Origin: Maratus speciosus
Lineage: Eukaryota; Arthropoda; Arachnida; Araneae; Salticidae
Assembly: GCA_963932465.1 (NCBI GenBank)
Contig: OZ010800.1
Span: forward strand, 36,384,352-36,448,351
Direction: 5' to 3'
Length of the DNA stretch: 64,000 bases
This document shows, piece after piece, positions 23,366 through 34,140 of this stretch. Position 1 is the first letter of the stretch, and each line of letters opens with the position of its first letter. The notes under the pieces are model-generated. The model worked only from the letters and a program-made list of their open reading frames with translations, had not been told where the DNA came from and did no database searches. A program made the position numbers and the translations under genes.

Positions 23366-23983
23366 AAAAAAATATGACAAACTTTTGTGGCATAGTATCG
23401 ACTATACCATATTCGACAGTGTAATAATGCGTGACGATTTTGCATCGTACGTATCATGCACAATACAAAAGAATGGCACAGACTATGAAAAATGCATTTT
23501 TAAATATTGAATAGTTTAAGATGGTACCGACGATGTCTTTATTAAAAGCGTGGTTTTATCAAGTACTCGTTTTATTAAAATATGGTGGAAGGAAAATAAC
23601 ACCATTTTGATAAAACTATACGAAAATATTTCAGTTTTATTAGTTAAAATAAATGCTTAAACAAAATTTAGTTTTTACTTGATGACCATTCTACTTTTAG
23701 CGCCCTTGTGAAAAGTTTCAACTGCCATCTTTCAGAAATAATTGTTTGAAAATCTATGTTTATTCTTCAAATTCAACTTTTGTGAATAGTGGACATGACA
23801 CTAATTGTTCAGTTAAGTAACTTAATCAGGTTTTACCTCCCTGGTTAAATGTAAAAGAAAAAAGAAAAAGAAGCTATGATAAAATGCTTTCAAGATTTGC
23901 GGCAGACGATTTTTTATCTTCCAGAATAAACTGATTCGTGATGAAAATTCGTTAAATAGATTTAGTTATTTGAAGGTATGTAC
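23366..23983. other. Non-coding stretch with ATAGTTT motif copies
   Basis: It contains diverged copies of the ATATTGGATAGTTTGACATG motif near 23405 and 23503, which links it to the preceding inverted-repeat structure. No gene. Confidence 0.35.
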
Positions 23984-26063
23984 TCGAGATCGTGATTATT
24001 TAAAGCAATAGAGCACTCACGGTTACGATTACAGTGAAAAAATTTCGAAATTTTCGAATAGCATCACCCTTTTTTCCTGCGCAAATTCATCAGCGCATTA
24101 AAAACCATAAATGGCGTTGGTACGATATACTTATGTCTAAAATTGCCGGCGTAATATCGTGGCACTCAGTCCTAATCAGTTCCTATGTAACGTAATATTC
24201 AGCACTCTAAAACAAATTATTACATTTTTATTTTCCCTATGTGTACATAAACACATTTTAAAACAAATCTTACAACATTACTCAGTTCACAAGTGAAGAA
24301 AAAAATCGGCCACTGAAAAGCATGTCTTGTAGCCACTCCTTCGTTCCTCGCATATCGAAAACGTGCTCCTTCGGTACGATAGTGAAGTCAGTCAGACGCA
24401 AGTTAAAAGGACTGCAATTCAAGAGCAAGTCCTGCTTTGGTATCTCATGGTGTATCCAGAGTTTATTTGGGGTTTCGCACTTTACGAAAAATCCTGCAGT
24501 CCAAGTGATATTTAGGGTCGTTACACCGGCATAAAACATTTTCAAAAGGGAGCATTGTAAAAGATCAATGACTATTCAAAGACGAGATGAACTGACGCAC
24601 TTTTCGTAATTCGCAGAATAGATAGTAAAAGCACGAATCACAGAACACCATATGCAAGTCATTGCGTGTAGAAAATTTTTAATAAACAGTGAGCGCAGAT
24701 TGTTTCTTAAACCAGTTGTTCGTACGTGCCAACAAAATGACACTTATAATAAAGCAACGAGGTGAATTGATAAAGCTGTTTTATCTGAACGGGAAAAATG
24801 CAGATGAAGCAGTGCGAGTTTATCATCGAAATCATAAGTTACGACGAGGCCCATGTTCCGTAAAAACTATAAGTGATTTGGTGCAAACAATTACAGAAAC
24901 TGGATGCACATGTGATCGATTACGATCCGGACGACCATCTGTTCCTGTTGAAATTGTTGCGGAAGTGCATAACAGGATTGCTGCAATGCATTGCATATTA
25001 CAAAAAGTGTCTCACACAGTTTGGATCACCGAAAAAACAGTCCTCAAGATTTTGCGCACTGTTCTGCGGATGTTTTCCTATCGATTCCAGCGCGTCCAGA
25101 TGTTGCAGACCTGGAGACGAGCAACAGCGTTTGGACTTTACAGATTATTTTCTCCTCAGATATGATGAAGATAACAGCTGGCCATTGCGAATATTATGGA
25201 CGATGAGGGACATTTCTCTTTAACTGGAAACGTAAACTCCAAGAACTGCGTTCACTGGGCTGATGAAAATCCTCACGATGTGACACCAACGCCTTTACAC
25301 GAAGCTAAAGTGACTGTGCGGTGCGACATCGCAAACACATTCGTTCTCTGCCCGTACTTTTTTGAGGATGTCTCTTCCACAGATATGAAAATGTGCTCCA
25401 TCACAAGTGCTCGGTATACAAAAATGCTGCGGAATTACGTAATTCCAGAATTTCAGCAGCGAAATGTCGTTAATGATATTGTATGGATGCAAGATGGTGC
25501 TCCTCCACACGTCGCCACATCGGTTCTGCAAGTGCTGCAACAGCACTTTGATGATAGACTCATCTCTCATAACTTTGCAGTTTCGTGGACACCACGATCT
25601 CCCGACCTCACTCTAATGGACTTCTGGTTCTGAGGTTATCTGAAATCAATGGTGTACACATCAAATACAAGAAATGTGTCAAAATTTAAAGATGCCATAA
25701 AGCGTGAAGTTGTACAGATTCCTTCTGCGATGTTACGTTCGGCACTGTTGTCAACAATCTCACGCATGCAATGCGTTATTGTCTGCGAAGGTGGGCATGT
25801 TGAAAACTGCTAATTCAGATAAATGTTTTTTTCTCTGTTCTCTCTTGAGTTGTCATTGGTCCTTTACAGTTGCCTTTTTTGCAAGTGTTTTACGCCGGCA
25901 ATTTTCATCGTCCATGTATCATTCCAACGCCATTTACAGTTTTTCAATGCACTGATGAATTGGCGCATGAAAAAAAATGGGTGTTGCCATTCGAAAATTT
26001 CAAATTTTTTCACTGTAACCGTAACCGTGAGAACTCTATTGTTTTAGATCATCACGATCTCGA
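23984..26063 (+). mobile_element. DD41D Tc1/mariner-type transposon with about 170-bp TIRs
   Basis: The left TIR at 23984-24153 starts TCGAGATCGTGAT, includes CTCACGGTTACGATTACAGT and ends in AAAATTGCCGGCGTA. The right TIR at 25891-26063 is its inverse, with roughly 80 percent identity by eye. Between them lies one broken transposase frame on the plus strand. The whole is about 2.1 kb. The exact outer edge and the TA duplication are eroded. This is the only element in the window that still holds most of a transposase between matched TIRs. Confidence 0.75.
24737..25813 (+). pseudogene. Broken DD41D (Tc1/mariner superfamily) transposase
   Basis: About 358 codons. The N-terminus (from 24737, MTLIIKQRGELIKLFYLNGK) is a helix-turn-helix domain of the type annotated as DUF4817 in arthropod transposases, followed by a basic RLRSGRPS linker near 24917. 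The catalytic part shows the first aspartate in DEGHFS (about 25199), the second in MQDGAPPH (about 25493) and the third in LTLMDFWF (25619-25621). I count 41 residues between the second and third, hence DD41D. Breaks: frame changes near 24995, 25025, 25112 and 25200, and an in-frame TGA at 25631-25633 where a tryptophan is expected. The upstream ATG at 24689 is in frame, but 24737 fits the usual start of the family. It cannot encode an active enzyme. Confidence 0.8.
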
Positions 26064-26339
26064 CACATGCTTTCAAATAAGTATATCTAATATTTCTTTT
26101 CGATTGGTTGAGCGGTTAGGCCACTAGGGGTTCATATGTCGGGGAAGCTTTTTTTATGGACCCCCCCCCCCCCCCCGCTGTTTAATGATTCAAAACAGTA
26201 ATGTTAATGTGACGTCACGAAGTAGTAGCGCTCATACTTCTGAACTTGATTTTGGCAGAAAATAACAGTTCCCGCAGAGCTAGTAATTCATAATGTAAAT
26301 TCGGATAAATAGCACATTCGTTTAAATTACAGTACTGAT

Positions 26340-26691
26340 AAAAAGGATTTCTTTTAAAGCTCTTTTATTCAACTATGCGTGTTTTTCTAATGTAAAGATA
26401 AAATTTTGCAATAGATTTTCATCGCACTTCCTGATACGCTAGAATTACACAAAGCTATGTTTCAGATGAAAATACAATATTTTAATATTTTTAGGACTTA
26501 ATTATAAATTAATACATTAATTTTAAGGCATTTTTCAATTAGCCCGCAACAGGTGATAAATCGCCCAATATCCTCTGTAACTCGTACCGTTATATGGGAG
26601 TTTAAAAAAAGAATGGATTGAATTATGCGCCAATAAATAATCGCCGAAATAGGCCAAATTGCGGTGAAACTGCAACAACGAAACATTTTAA
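26340..26691 (+). repeat. Repeat family L, copy 2 (uninterrupted at TTAA)
   Basis: It is collinear with 16360-16767 and reads on past CAACAACGAAACATTTTAAA without interruption. It therefore serves as the empty-site version of the 16768-17303 insertion. It leads into the transposase fragment at 26782, so family L may be the 3' half of a mariner-type element. Confidence 0.6.
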
Positions 26692-26781
26692 AGACAAAAA
26701 ACTACCGCTGCGCAATTTTTTCCTTTCTGGGTACGTGAAGGAAAACGTATTCATCCCCCCCCCCATACACACACACATACA

Positions 26782-26930
26782 CTACCTCAGGACTTACATC
26801 AATTAAAACAGCGGATAAGTGACATATTGGGATCAATAACACCGGATACGCCAGCAAAAGTGTGGCAGGAATTTGATTACCGCATAGACATTTGCCGCGT
26901 CACGGGAGGGGCCCCACATGGAACACCTTT
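26782..26930 (+). pseudogene. Mariner-type transposase C-terminal fragment
   Basis: An open stretch reads LKQRISDILGSITPDTPAKV then WQEFDYRIDICRVTGG, after which the frame is lost. A W.E.(E/D)YR.D.CR.T.GAH.E.L ending is characteristic of the C-termini of arthropod Tc1/mariner-like transposases. No catalytic domain is visible upstream; a C-run and (CA)n lie at about 26755-26780. It is a different subfamily from the transposase at 24737, whose C-terminus reads differently. Confidence 0.65.
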
Positions 26931-27159
26931 TTATTTCTTCTACTGCAGAGTAATTTAGTTACCATCTTTAGAGTAACTTCGTTAAAAGTTGCAAAAAAAT
27001 AATAATAATAATTCTGAAATTCATTTAAATTCTGCAATTGAGAATTTATATAACATTCTCGAATTCACGCGGGTAACTCGTGTTAATTTCATCCCACAGC
27101 GTTCCATATTCTAGGCGGAGGAGTTGTGAAATACAAACATACAGTCAGTTCTTAATACC

Positions 27160-27430
27160 ATGGAAAACGATAGTATTCCGAGTGACGCAGCCTTAAACCT
27201 AAAATCGTATCGTATTGTATCGTAGAATTCGTAGATGGCGGAATTTATATATACAACTAACTCGACTTCAAAGATAATGCGAAAAGCCGCCTTTCAATAA
27301 CTCAGCAAATATAGATCTTATTATTCTGATTTTTTAGAACAGTCTTATATCTGCAGTCTAATCCTATTCTGAAATTTTTACGTTTTTACGTGCAGTATTT
27401 TTTTCGATCTAAATACCCATTTTTAAAGCA
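27160..27430 (+). repeat. Dispersed repeat G, copy 1
   Basis: It shares ATGGAAAACGATAGTATTCC, GAGTGACGCAGCCTTAA, GCGAAAAGCCGCC, ACAGTCTTATATCTGCAGTC and TTTTTACGTGCAGTAT with 31370-31620, in the same order. It is non-coding. Confidence 0.6.
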
Positions 27431-28498
27431 AAAGCGATGGTACAAATTCCTAAAGTCTATTTCTCGAAAACGGCCCGGCGATTTTCTTTAAACTGATATA
27501 TAATGTGAATCTGTTTGAGATGAAGTGAATAACACTTTCCTTTTTTCTATGAAAACTCATTTTATTTAATTGATAATTCTGTCATTTTCGTTTACCGTTA
27601 ATGCGTAAAACGAAACCAGTCAACCATTCAGAAGAACTCTATTTCTCTGGTACTTTTCTCGTCTGTGATTAGTGAGTCGGTTTGACGTCACATCGTAAGT
27701 GGGAGTAGTCGCGATCCGTCTGACCAATGAGTGAGAAGTGCTGTGGCTTTCAATAGGTAGATAATCCATGTTTGTTTGTGTACTTCTTAGGGAGCAGAAA
27801 TTCGCTATAATGATGATTTTAGTGTTTAAATTCGTCGTTTCCTTATCGATTTGCGATTAATTATTGTTCTGAAAGAAAATAAAATATATGCGTCGTCTTT
27901 TCACCTATCTTTTTCAGATTTTGAAAATACTATAGTATCGCGGATGAAACATATTAGTTCGCATGCTGATTTCACGGGATGTTGTGTTGAATTGACAATT
28001 AACCAGGAGATATAGTAAAGCTCAAATCTATTGATAATCTCTAATACATTTCACAAAAATTATTAAATGTTGTTGAATTTAATCAAAGAACAAAATAAGG
28101 GAAATTTCGGTTTGTGACTTTTATTGCATCGTAGTTGCTTTTAAATGTTTCAGACCGTGCAACAATCCTGTTTAACAAAATGTTCCCAGATAGGCTATAT
28201 TAAGAAATATGCACGAAGTTGAAATTAACCACGATTGTGGATAAAATGGCCAATAAAATCTAAATATTGCCACATGGCAGAGTTTTGCATTAAAGATACA
28301 ATCTGGAAAATTTTAAATGATATACATGGGTGCAAGACCTTCAGTCTCAGTACTGATTTCAGTCTTTAATATATTTTAACCGATATTTAATTCTGCTCTT
28401 TATACTTAAATAATAGCTATTTACTATCAAGAACTTTTAAACACTTTTTTGTACTGTAAAACGTCTTTTTTTTGTCAGAATGCAAGCCATAGAGGTTA
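27431..28498. other. Non-coding stretch, possibly single-copy
   Basis: I recognise no repeat here and no open frame. A TGACGTCA word at 27684-27691 near an ACCAATGAG word at 27722 could be promoter-like, but nothing downstream looks like an exon. Confidence 0.3.
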
Positions 28499-28641
28499 CT
28501 GCTATGGCTAATGTCAGGCGGACGTCTTTTTGCACGCTGTTTTACTTACGTATTATTCCTACAGAATGCCGCTAGCATTGTGTAGGGATAATACGTAAGC
28601 AAAAAAGCGTGGAAAAAGACGTTCGTCTGACATTAGCCTAA
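28499..28641. mobile_element. Fold-back element around a TTACGTATTATTCCTACA palindrome
   Basis: The left arm TATGGCTAATGTCAGGCGGA then CGTCTTTTTGCACGC pairs with the right arm, which ends AAAGACGTTCGTCTGACATT. The centre TTACGTATTATTCCTACAGA / GGGATAATACGTAA folds almost perfectly around CGCTA. A second copy of the centre and right arm sits at 29494-29580, where the left arm is missing. Confidence 0.65.
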
Positions 28642-28857
28642 TACTCAGAAATTTTGTTAGTCTTGGATTGGATGAACTTCTTGCACCATGATAATATATT
28701 AGCATAACTTTACCAGGTTGACAGCTTAATCCAATTTGCTATGCCGTCAGATTTACATTTGTCTCAGCAGGGCCGTGCGAAGGGGGAGGTCGCCCCGGGC
28801 GCGGAACTTGAGGGGGCTCCAAATTTATACTACAAACCTCGTCTTTTTCTTCTTTTC

Positions 28858-28860
<3 letters not shown>
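28543..28860 (+). repeat. About 320-bp direct repeat, copy 1
   Basis: Nearly identical by eye to 29494-29822. It runs from the ACGTATTATTCC palindrome through ATTTTGTTAGTCTTGGATTG and ACCAGGTTGACAGCTTAATC to CAGGGCCGTGCGAAGGGG (28768), then CTCCAAATTTATACTACAA. The CAGGGCCGTGCGAAGG stretch looks like the start of a hAT-type element that carried the same insertion in both copies. Poly-A follows at 28861-28889. Confidence 0.75.
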
Positions 28861-28895
<35 letters not shown>

Positions 28896-28919
28896 TATAC
28901 TTACATATCAATGCAAAAA

Positions 28920-29490
28920 CTCTTGACGGGTTAAAAGTTTCTGACGCAGCACTTTATCTTATGCTCTAAGAATTTTAAATATGGAACTTAAAAATTCTGA
29001 TATCAAATTTTGAGTGACGTTATGCTATTTCTTAAAAAATATATTTCTATTTATTTCATCATTTTATTTTTGTTTTATTTATAATCGCATGTGCAAAAGT
29101 TATGTTCAACATGAAAAGCTGCATAAAATTTTATTCGCTGCTGCTTTATCATAAATTCAAAATATGAGTTTTAAAAGATATGATATAAAATTTAAGTGAC
29201 GTCTTAATGTGACTTTAAAAGGTTTGTTTTAAAATCCAATTTAAATTATTTTTGACTTGTTTAAAATATATTTTTACATCTACACAATACTTTTAATTTT
29301 CTAATTCACTGTTAAATATATCACTTTCATTGAATCTATACTATGCATTGAAATGTATTTATTTCAATAAATTGATTTATTTTTTGTGTCACGCTATTCA
29401 AAATTGTGAGTAAGATTTATGTAAATGGTTTATTTGCGTCAAACTATCCTTTATCATACATTTCACGTAGTTTGGATACAATGACGCAAA
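28920..29490 (+). repeat. Dispersed repeat C, copy 1
   Basis: It starts with GGTTAAAAGTTTCTGACGCA, continues with ATGGAACTTAAAAATTCTGA and a TTTAAGTGACGTC box, and ends near GTTTGGATACAATGACGCAA. Related copies are at 32815-33330 (partly inverted) and 38345-38575 (inverted). Non-coding. Confidence 0.5.
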
Positions 29491-29493
29491 GAA

Positions 29494-29822
29494 ACCATTA
29501 CGTATTATTCCTACACAATGCCGCTAGCATTGTGTAGGGATAATACGTAAGCAAAAAAACGTGAAAAAAGACGTTCGTCTGACATTAGCCTAATACTCAG
29601 AAATTTTGTTAGTCTTGGCTTGGATGAACTTCTTGCACCATGATAATATATTAGCATAACTTTACCAGGTTGACAGCTTAATCCAATTTGCTATGCCGTC
29701 AGATTTACATATATGTCTCAGCAGGGCCGTGCGAAGGGGATAGTCGCCTCGGGCGCGAAACTTGAGGGGCTCCAAATTTATACTACAAGCATCGTCTTTT
29801 TCTTCTTTTAAAAAACAAAAAA
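29494..29822 (+). repeat. About 320-bp direct repeat, copy 2
   Basis: This is the partner of 28543-28860, about 950 bp downstream, with the same internal order including CAGGGCCGTGCGAAGGGG at 29722. The pair could be a local duplication or the terminal repeats of a small LTR-like element. I see no primer-binding site to support the latter. Confidence 0.75.
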
Positions 29823-30384
29823 ATATATGTATACTTACATATTGGTAATTATTTTCTCAGTGAAAGTACGAACATTTTTCGTTTCAAAGTTATTGCATTC
29901 TCCTTTACCTCACACCGACAGAGCCGTCCTTAAGGCTGTGCATCAGGTGCGGCCGCACAGGATCTCGCGCCAAGGAAGGATCGCGCCTGAAAACAAGCTT
30001 AAATATTTATTATTAATTTTTTTGTTAGTAAAGTAAAAACATAAAAATTTTCATAATAAAATTTATGTGTAAAAATGTTTATAAAATGTAAAGTGTTTTG
30101 TGAATAAAAGAGTCAATGCAAGGTTTGGACACTCGACAAGAGAATAGATTGTTTGTAGCTTATATATTCGATGTATAACTATTGTTATACTTAAGTGCAG
30201 ACAGCAGCACCAGTTTGGGCAGGCGCATGAACTGAGTGTTACTTTGTTAAGAGGTAGGTGGTCCTCATGATTTTGACAAACTGCTCACTATTATTTTAAT
30301 AACTATTTGTAATGTAACAAGCAGATTCTTGTGTAATCAAGTTTCTTCTTTAATTAGACGAATATCGGTGATCTGCCGTCACGT
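29823..30384. other. Non-coding stretch with a hAT-like end near 29919
   Basis: ACAGAGCCGTCCTTAAGGCT followed by GTGCATCAGGTGCGGCCGCA near 29919-29960 has the look of a hAT-type terminus, but no partner end or target duplication is visible. Confidence 0.3.
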
Positions 30385-30480
30385 TAGAGGTCTTCACGGG
30401 CCCGGCCTTGGCCAGAGGCCCGTACCGGGCCCGGAAATATGAAGGCAAACTTTCAAACTGGCCGGGCCGAGACGGCAGAG
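30385..30480. mobile_element. hAT-type end fragment, TAGAGGTCTTCACGGGCC
   Basis: It begins TAGAGGTCTTCACGGGCCCG, nearly the same terminus as the hAT-type element at 48717. CCGGGCC-rich subterminal sequence follows. No right end or 8-bp duplication is found, so it is a truncated copy. Confidence 0.5.
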
Positions 30481-30609
30481 TTAGGACAATTTTTTAAACG
30501 GATCGTTCCTAGCCGACAAAAAAAAGACATAAAATAAAATAGAAAAAAAAAATTAATGAGTCCGCCTCCCCAATAAAAAATATATAAAATATATATAATA
30601 AAAAATATA

Positions 30610-31365
30610 ATGGACCTATCGGCCCATTATAAAATTTAAGCGAAGCCGATAAAGTAAGCATGGACCACTTTCAAGGTATGGGACTTTCAGGGGAATAAGC
30701 ATAAATGCGCTGGATGAGCTCGATGCTTGTTTTATGGCGTCAATACAGGAATATAACATGTCCATCGTAGAGATCGGCATCGGACAGTTACATCGTGTCT
30801 CAGACAGGTCTTAATTTTTTCAGAAGACTTCAGCCAGGCCGGAATCAGGTATACATTTTTTTCTGCATAGTCCAGACCGGCCAGAACTGGATTTAATTGT
30901 TCCCATTGTGTGTCGGACAGTCGATATGTTTTGTAAAAATAGTAATAGTGATAACAACGCTAAAGTTTCCGACACATTTTCTGACTCATTTTTAACTATA
31001 AAGGCGTAAACTTGACAGGCCTTACTATTGAAGCGATTAGAAATCGAATAGCATTTCCTATTTTTTGATAAATTACTTAACTTATTATTATACTCGATTC
31101 TTGTTAATTAACCCCAGTTTTTCATCTTCCTTGAGCTGTCGCGTCTGAAAATTGGATTCATAAGGTCATTTTTGACAGTTTTTTCTGAAAGATCTTTTGC
31201 CTGTAACAAAAAATGAAAAGTGCAACTCCAAATCATAGTTTTTGAATAAGACCCCTGCTAATTTTATGCTTTTCCGAAGAAAAATGTATTCATTAATTTG
31301 TCAGAAAGTAACTCTTTTGGATTCGAGAACAGCTTTAATAAATTTCAGAGAAATATTTTCAAAAA
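30610..31365. repeat. Second copy of the 1-1460 composite block
   Basis: It shares the GAAGCCGATAA start, the GTTTTGTAAAAATAGTAATA phrase and a family A half-element. The half-element begins with a CGACACATTTTCTGACTCAT box near 30970 and ends GGATTCGAGAACAGC near 31337. It holds one family A arm where the block at 1-1460 holds three. Confidence 0.5.
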
Positions 31366-31369
31366 CCTA

Positions 31370-31620
31370 TCATGGAAGATGATAGTATTCCAGAGTGACG
31401 CAGCCTTAAGCCTAAAATCGTAAGAATGGCGAAACTCATATATACACATAACACAAGATCAAAGGAAACGCGAAAAGCCGCCCCTTCATAACTCAGTAAA
31501 TAGTGCTCATATTGTTCTGATTTTTTAAAAACAGTCTTATATCTGCAGTCTAATCCTATTCTGAAATTTCTACATTTTTACGTGCAGTATATTTTGAGAT
31601 CTCGAGACCCATTTGCTGTT
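31370..31620 (+). repeat. Dispersed repeat G, copy 2
   Basis: It matches 27160-27430 from ATGATAGTATTCCAGAG to TTTTTACGTGCAGTATA. It directly follows the block ending at 31365. Confidence 0.6.
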
Positions 31621-31754
31621 TAATGTGTTACATAACAATTCAAAATTATTTTCTGACTAGCAAAATAATTTGTAAATCTTCTTGTGAAATTGTCTTCTGT
31701 TCAGTAATATGAGTATGTAAAAATATTTTTTAAAAACTTTTATAGAATTAACCT

Positions 31755-31756
<2 letters not shown>

Positions 31757-31796
<40 letters not shown>
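31757..31796. repeat. (TA)n microsatellite
   Basis: Uninterrupted TA dinucleotides over about 38 bases. Confidence 0.95.
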
Positions 31797-31798
<2 letters not shown>

Positions 31799-32814
31799 AA
31801 ATAAATATGAAATAAAACTACAGATGCAATGCGACTTTCATCTTTTCATGCTCCATGCTGAAATATTTAAAATTTGGGATGCAATTCTAATATTTTTCAA
31901 AAGGCATTTTTCAGTTCAAATATCTTTATTTTAAATATTATTTTAAATTGTAATTTACATAATCTGATTGTTGCAGTCATAAAAAAATCAAATGATAATG
32001 CCTATTTTAATTAACAAAATTTAAAAATCATAAAATGGTGCTTTTTTTTTTTTTTTTTTTTTACTTTTAGTGAGAAAATTTTTTTTTAATGCACAAATTT
32101 TATGATTAAATCTTACTCGAAAATGTGACAATTTTGATAGAAATTTATATTTTTTGCTATGAACTTAAATTTAAAAAGAAATAAACAAAACCTACATCTT
32201 TATCAACCGGCTCTTTTTCTTATTTTCATTCATATTTATTGTAATTATGGTACAATTTTTGAGACCCAAAAAGAAAATAATAAAATACTCAATGGCAGTT
32301 GATGCTGCCATCTATAATCGAAAATTGAAACTGCATCTAATCGATCACGTGATCCGCAGGCTGGGAGCACAAGCGACACGATCCGAGTACTACTTTCGGG
32401 GTCAAATTCTGTGATGAAAAGCCTACCTTCGTTGTTCTCCTGTGCTTACAATTTTATTGTATTTTAAATAAAAAGGTTTATGAGTAATATTTCTTGATAT
32501 TTTTTTAAAGAAAGTAAACTTTTTACATAGTAAGTTTTAACAAAGCTTTCTATATCTGTGAAACAAACCATAACCCTCATTCCCCACCCCACCCCCACAT
32601 TTTGTATATTACTTCCATATCTTACTAAAAGTTTCTTTTAAAAAAAATCAAATAGCACAGCACTCTTTACAATTGAAGTATAACGTATGCTTTTTTAAGA
32701 TGGGTGGGGGAAATAAAGGTGAATGGAAATCACAATTATGAGTTCCTATCATTAGTCTTTAATTATTTTTTTAATCTTTTTGTTATTCAAGTAAAAAATG
32801 TAATGATATCAATT
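31797..32814. other. AT-rich non-coding stretch
   Basis: A poly-T run lies at about 32043-32062. No gene or named repeat is seen. Confidence 0.45.
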
Positions 32815-33330
32815 AAAAACCCTTAACGGTTTAAAAGTTTGTGACGCAGCATTTTATCTTATTGCTATAAGAATTTAAAATATGGAACTTAAAAATAACG
32901 ATATCAAATTTTAAGTGACGCTATATTATTTATTTTATCATTTTACTTTTGTTTTATTTATAATTCCATGCGTCTGTTCTGTGCGTCATCGTATCCAAAC
33001 TAAGCGAAATGTATGCAGATGGATATTATGACGCAAAGAAATCATTTACATAAATTTTACTTTTGATTTTGGATAGCGTGGAACAAAAGATAAATCAATT
33101 TATTCATATAAATACATTACAGTGCATTATATAGGTTCAATGAAAGTGATATTTTTAACAGTGTATTGGAAAATTAAAAGTTTTGGTTAGATGTGTAAAT
33201 ATATTTAGCCAAATCGAAAACAATTAAAATTGAATTTTAAAACAAAATTTTTAAGGCTACATCAAGGCGTCACTTAAATTTTGATATCTTTTAAAACTCA
33301 TAGTTTGAATTTATCATAGCAAACGCGGTA
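32815..33330. repeat. Dispersed repeat C, copy 2 (fold-back arrangement)
   Basis: The left part matches 28920-29060 directly (GTTTGTGACGCAGCATTTTA, ATGGAACTTAAAAATAACGA). The right part, about 33000-33320, matches 29150-29470 in inverse. The copy is therefore rearranged relative to the 28.9-kb one. Confidence 0.5.
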
Positions 33331-34140
33331 GCGTTAAGCTATAATATGATTAAGAAATTGAAAATGCAAACGACTTTCTTAAATTTCATGCGAACCAGTT
33401 GACATACGACAATGATTTTTCTTTTGAAAGATAGAACTCGACGAGACGAATAAACTGATCGCATTAAAAAAATTACTGTAGCTTTCAGTAGTTTTTTATT
33501 TAATCTTAAACGAAAAAATGAAGACACAAAATTCAACAAAGTGTAGCTAACGTTCCAATGGACGGATTAACTTCGTTTTTGTTTTATTTTGATCCTCTTG
33601 TTCAAACTTAAAATAGGTTTTTTTTTCATCTTTGTATGTTTGACGGTCGCTGAGAAAATCGAATTTGTCTTTTATAATGTCTCCATAAAATTATAGCAAT
33701 CTCTCCTTTTCATTTTTTAATTTTCTAATTCAATAATTTCTTTTGTGTTGCCACTCCCTAAAAAGCAGTACAATAATTTAAAAAAAAAGGATAACACGTG
33801 TACTTTTGTTTTTAAAAGTCAATAAAAATTGAAATTCAACCGGCAGATTTTTGTATTTTTGAAAACTTTCTTGATTAATATTTTGAACTGGAGTAATAGA
33901 CACAATGGAGCACAAAGAAGTTGATAGGAAAAAAAAACAAAAAAAAAACAAAAAAAAAAAACAGAGTAAATCCCAAGCTTATGTTCAGGAACTAAATGTA
34001 AGGGTTTTTTTTTTAAATTATTATTATCATCATAACATCCTGACTTACACAAGCGATAGGTATGCAGTAATATAAATACTTCACATACTAAGCATACCTT
34101 AAAAAAAAATAGCATTCCATCTATTTTAAATAAGGAAGAG
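33331..34140. other. AT-rich non-coding stretch
   Basis: A-rich tracts at about 33928-33962. No gene is recognised; the 114-codon minus-strand frame is phenylalanine- and lysine-rich by composition. Confidence 0.45.

Noticed and set aside
27660..27740. Promoter candidate with TGACGTCA and ACCAAT words
   Set aside because: Such words occur by chance at this scale, and no exon-like frame lies downstream on either strand.
28543..29822. LTR retrotransposon reading of the 320-bp direct repeats
   Set aside because: No TG...CA ends, primer-binding site, polypurine tract or retroelement coding relic is visible. Kept only as an alternative.
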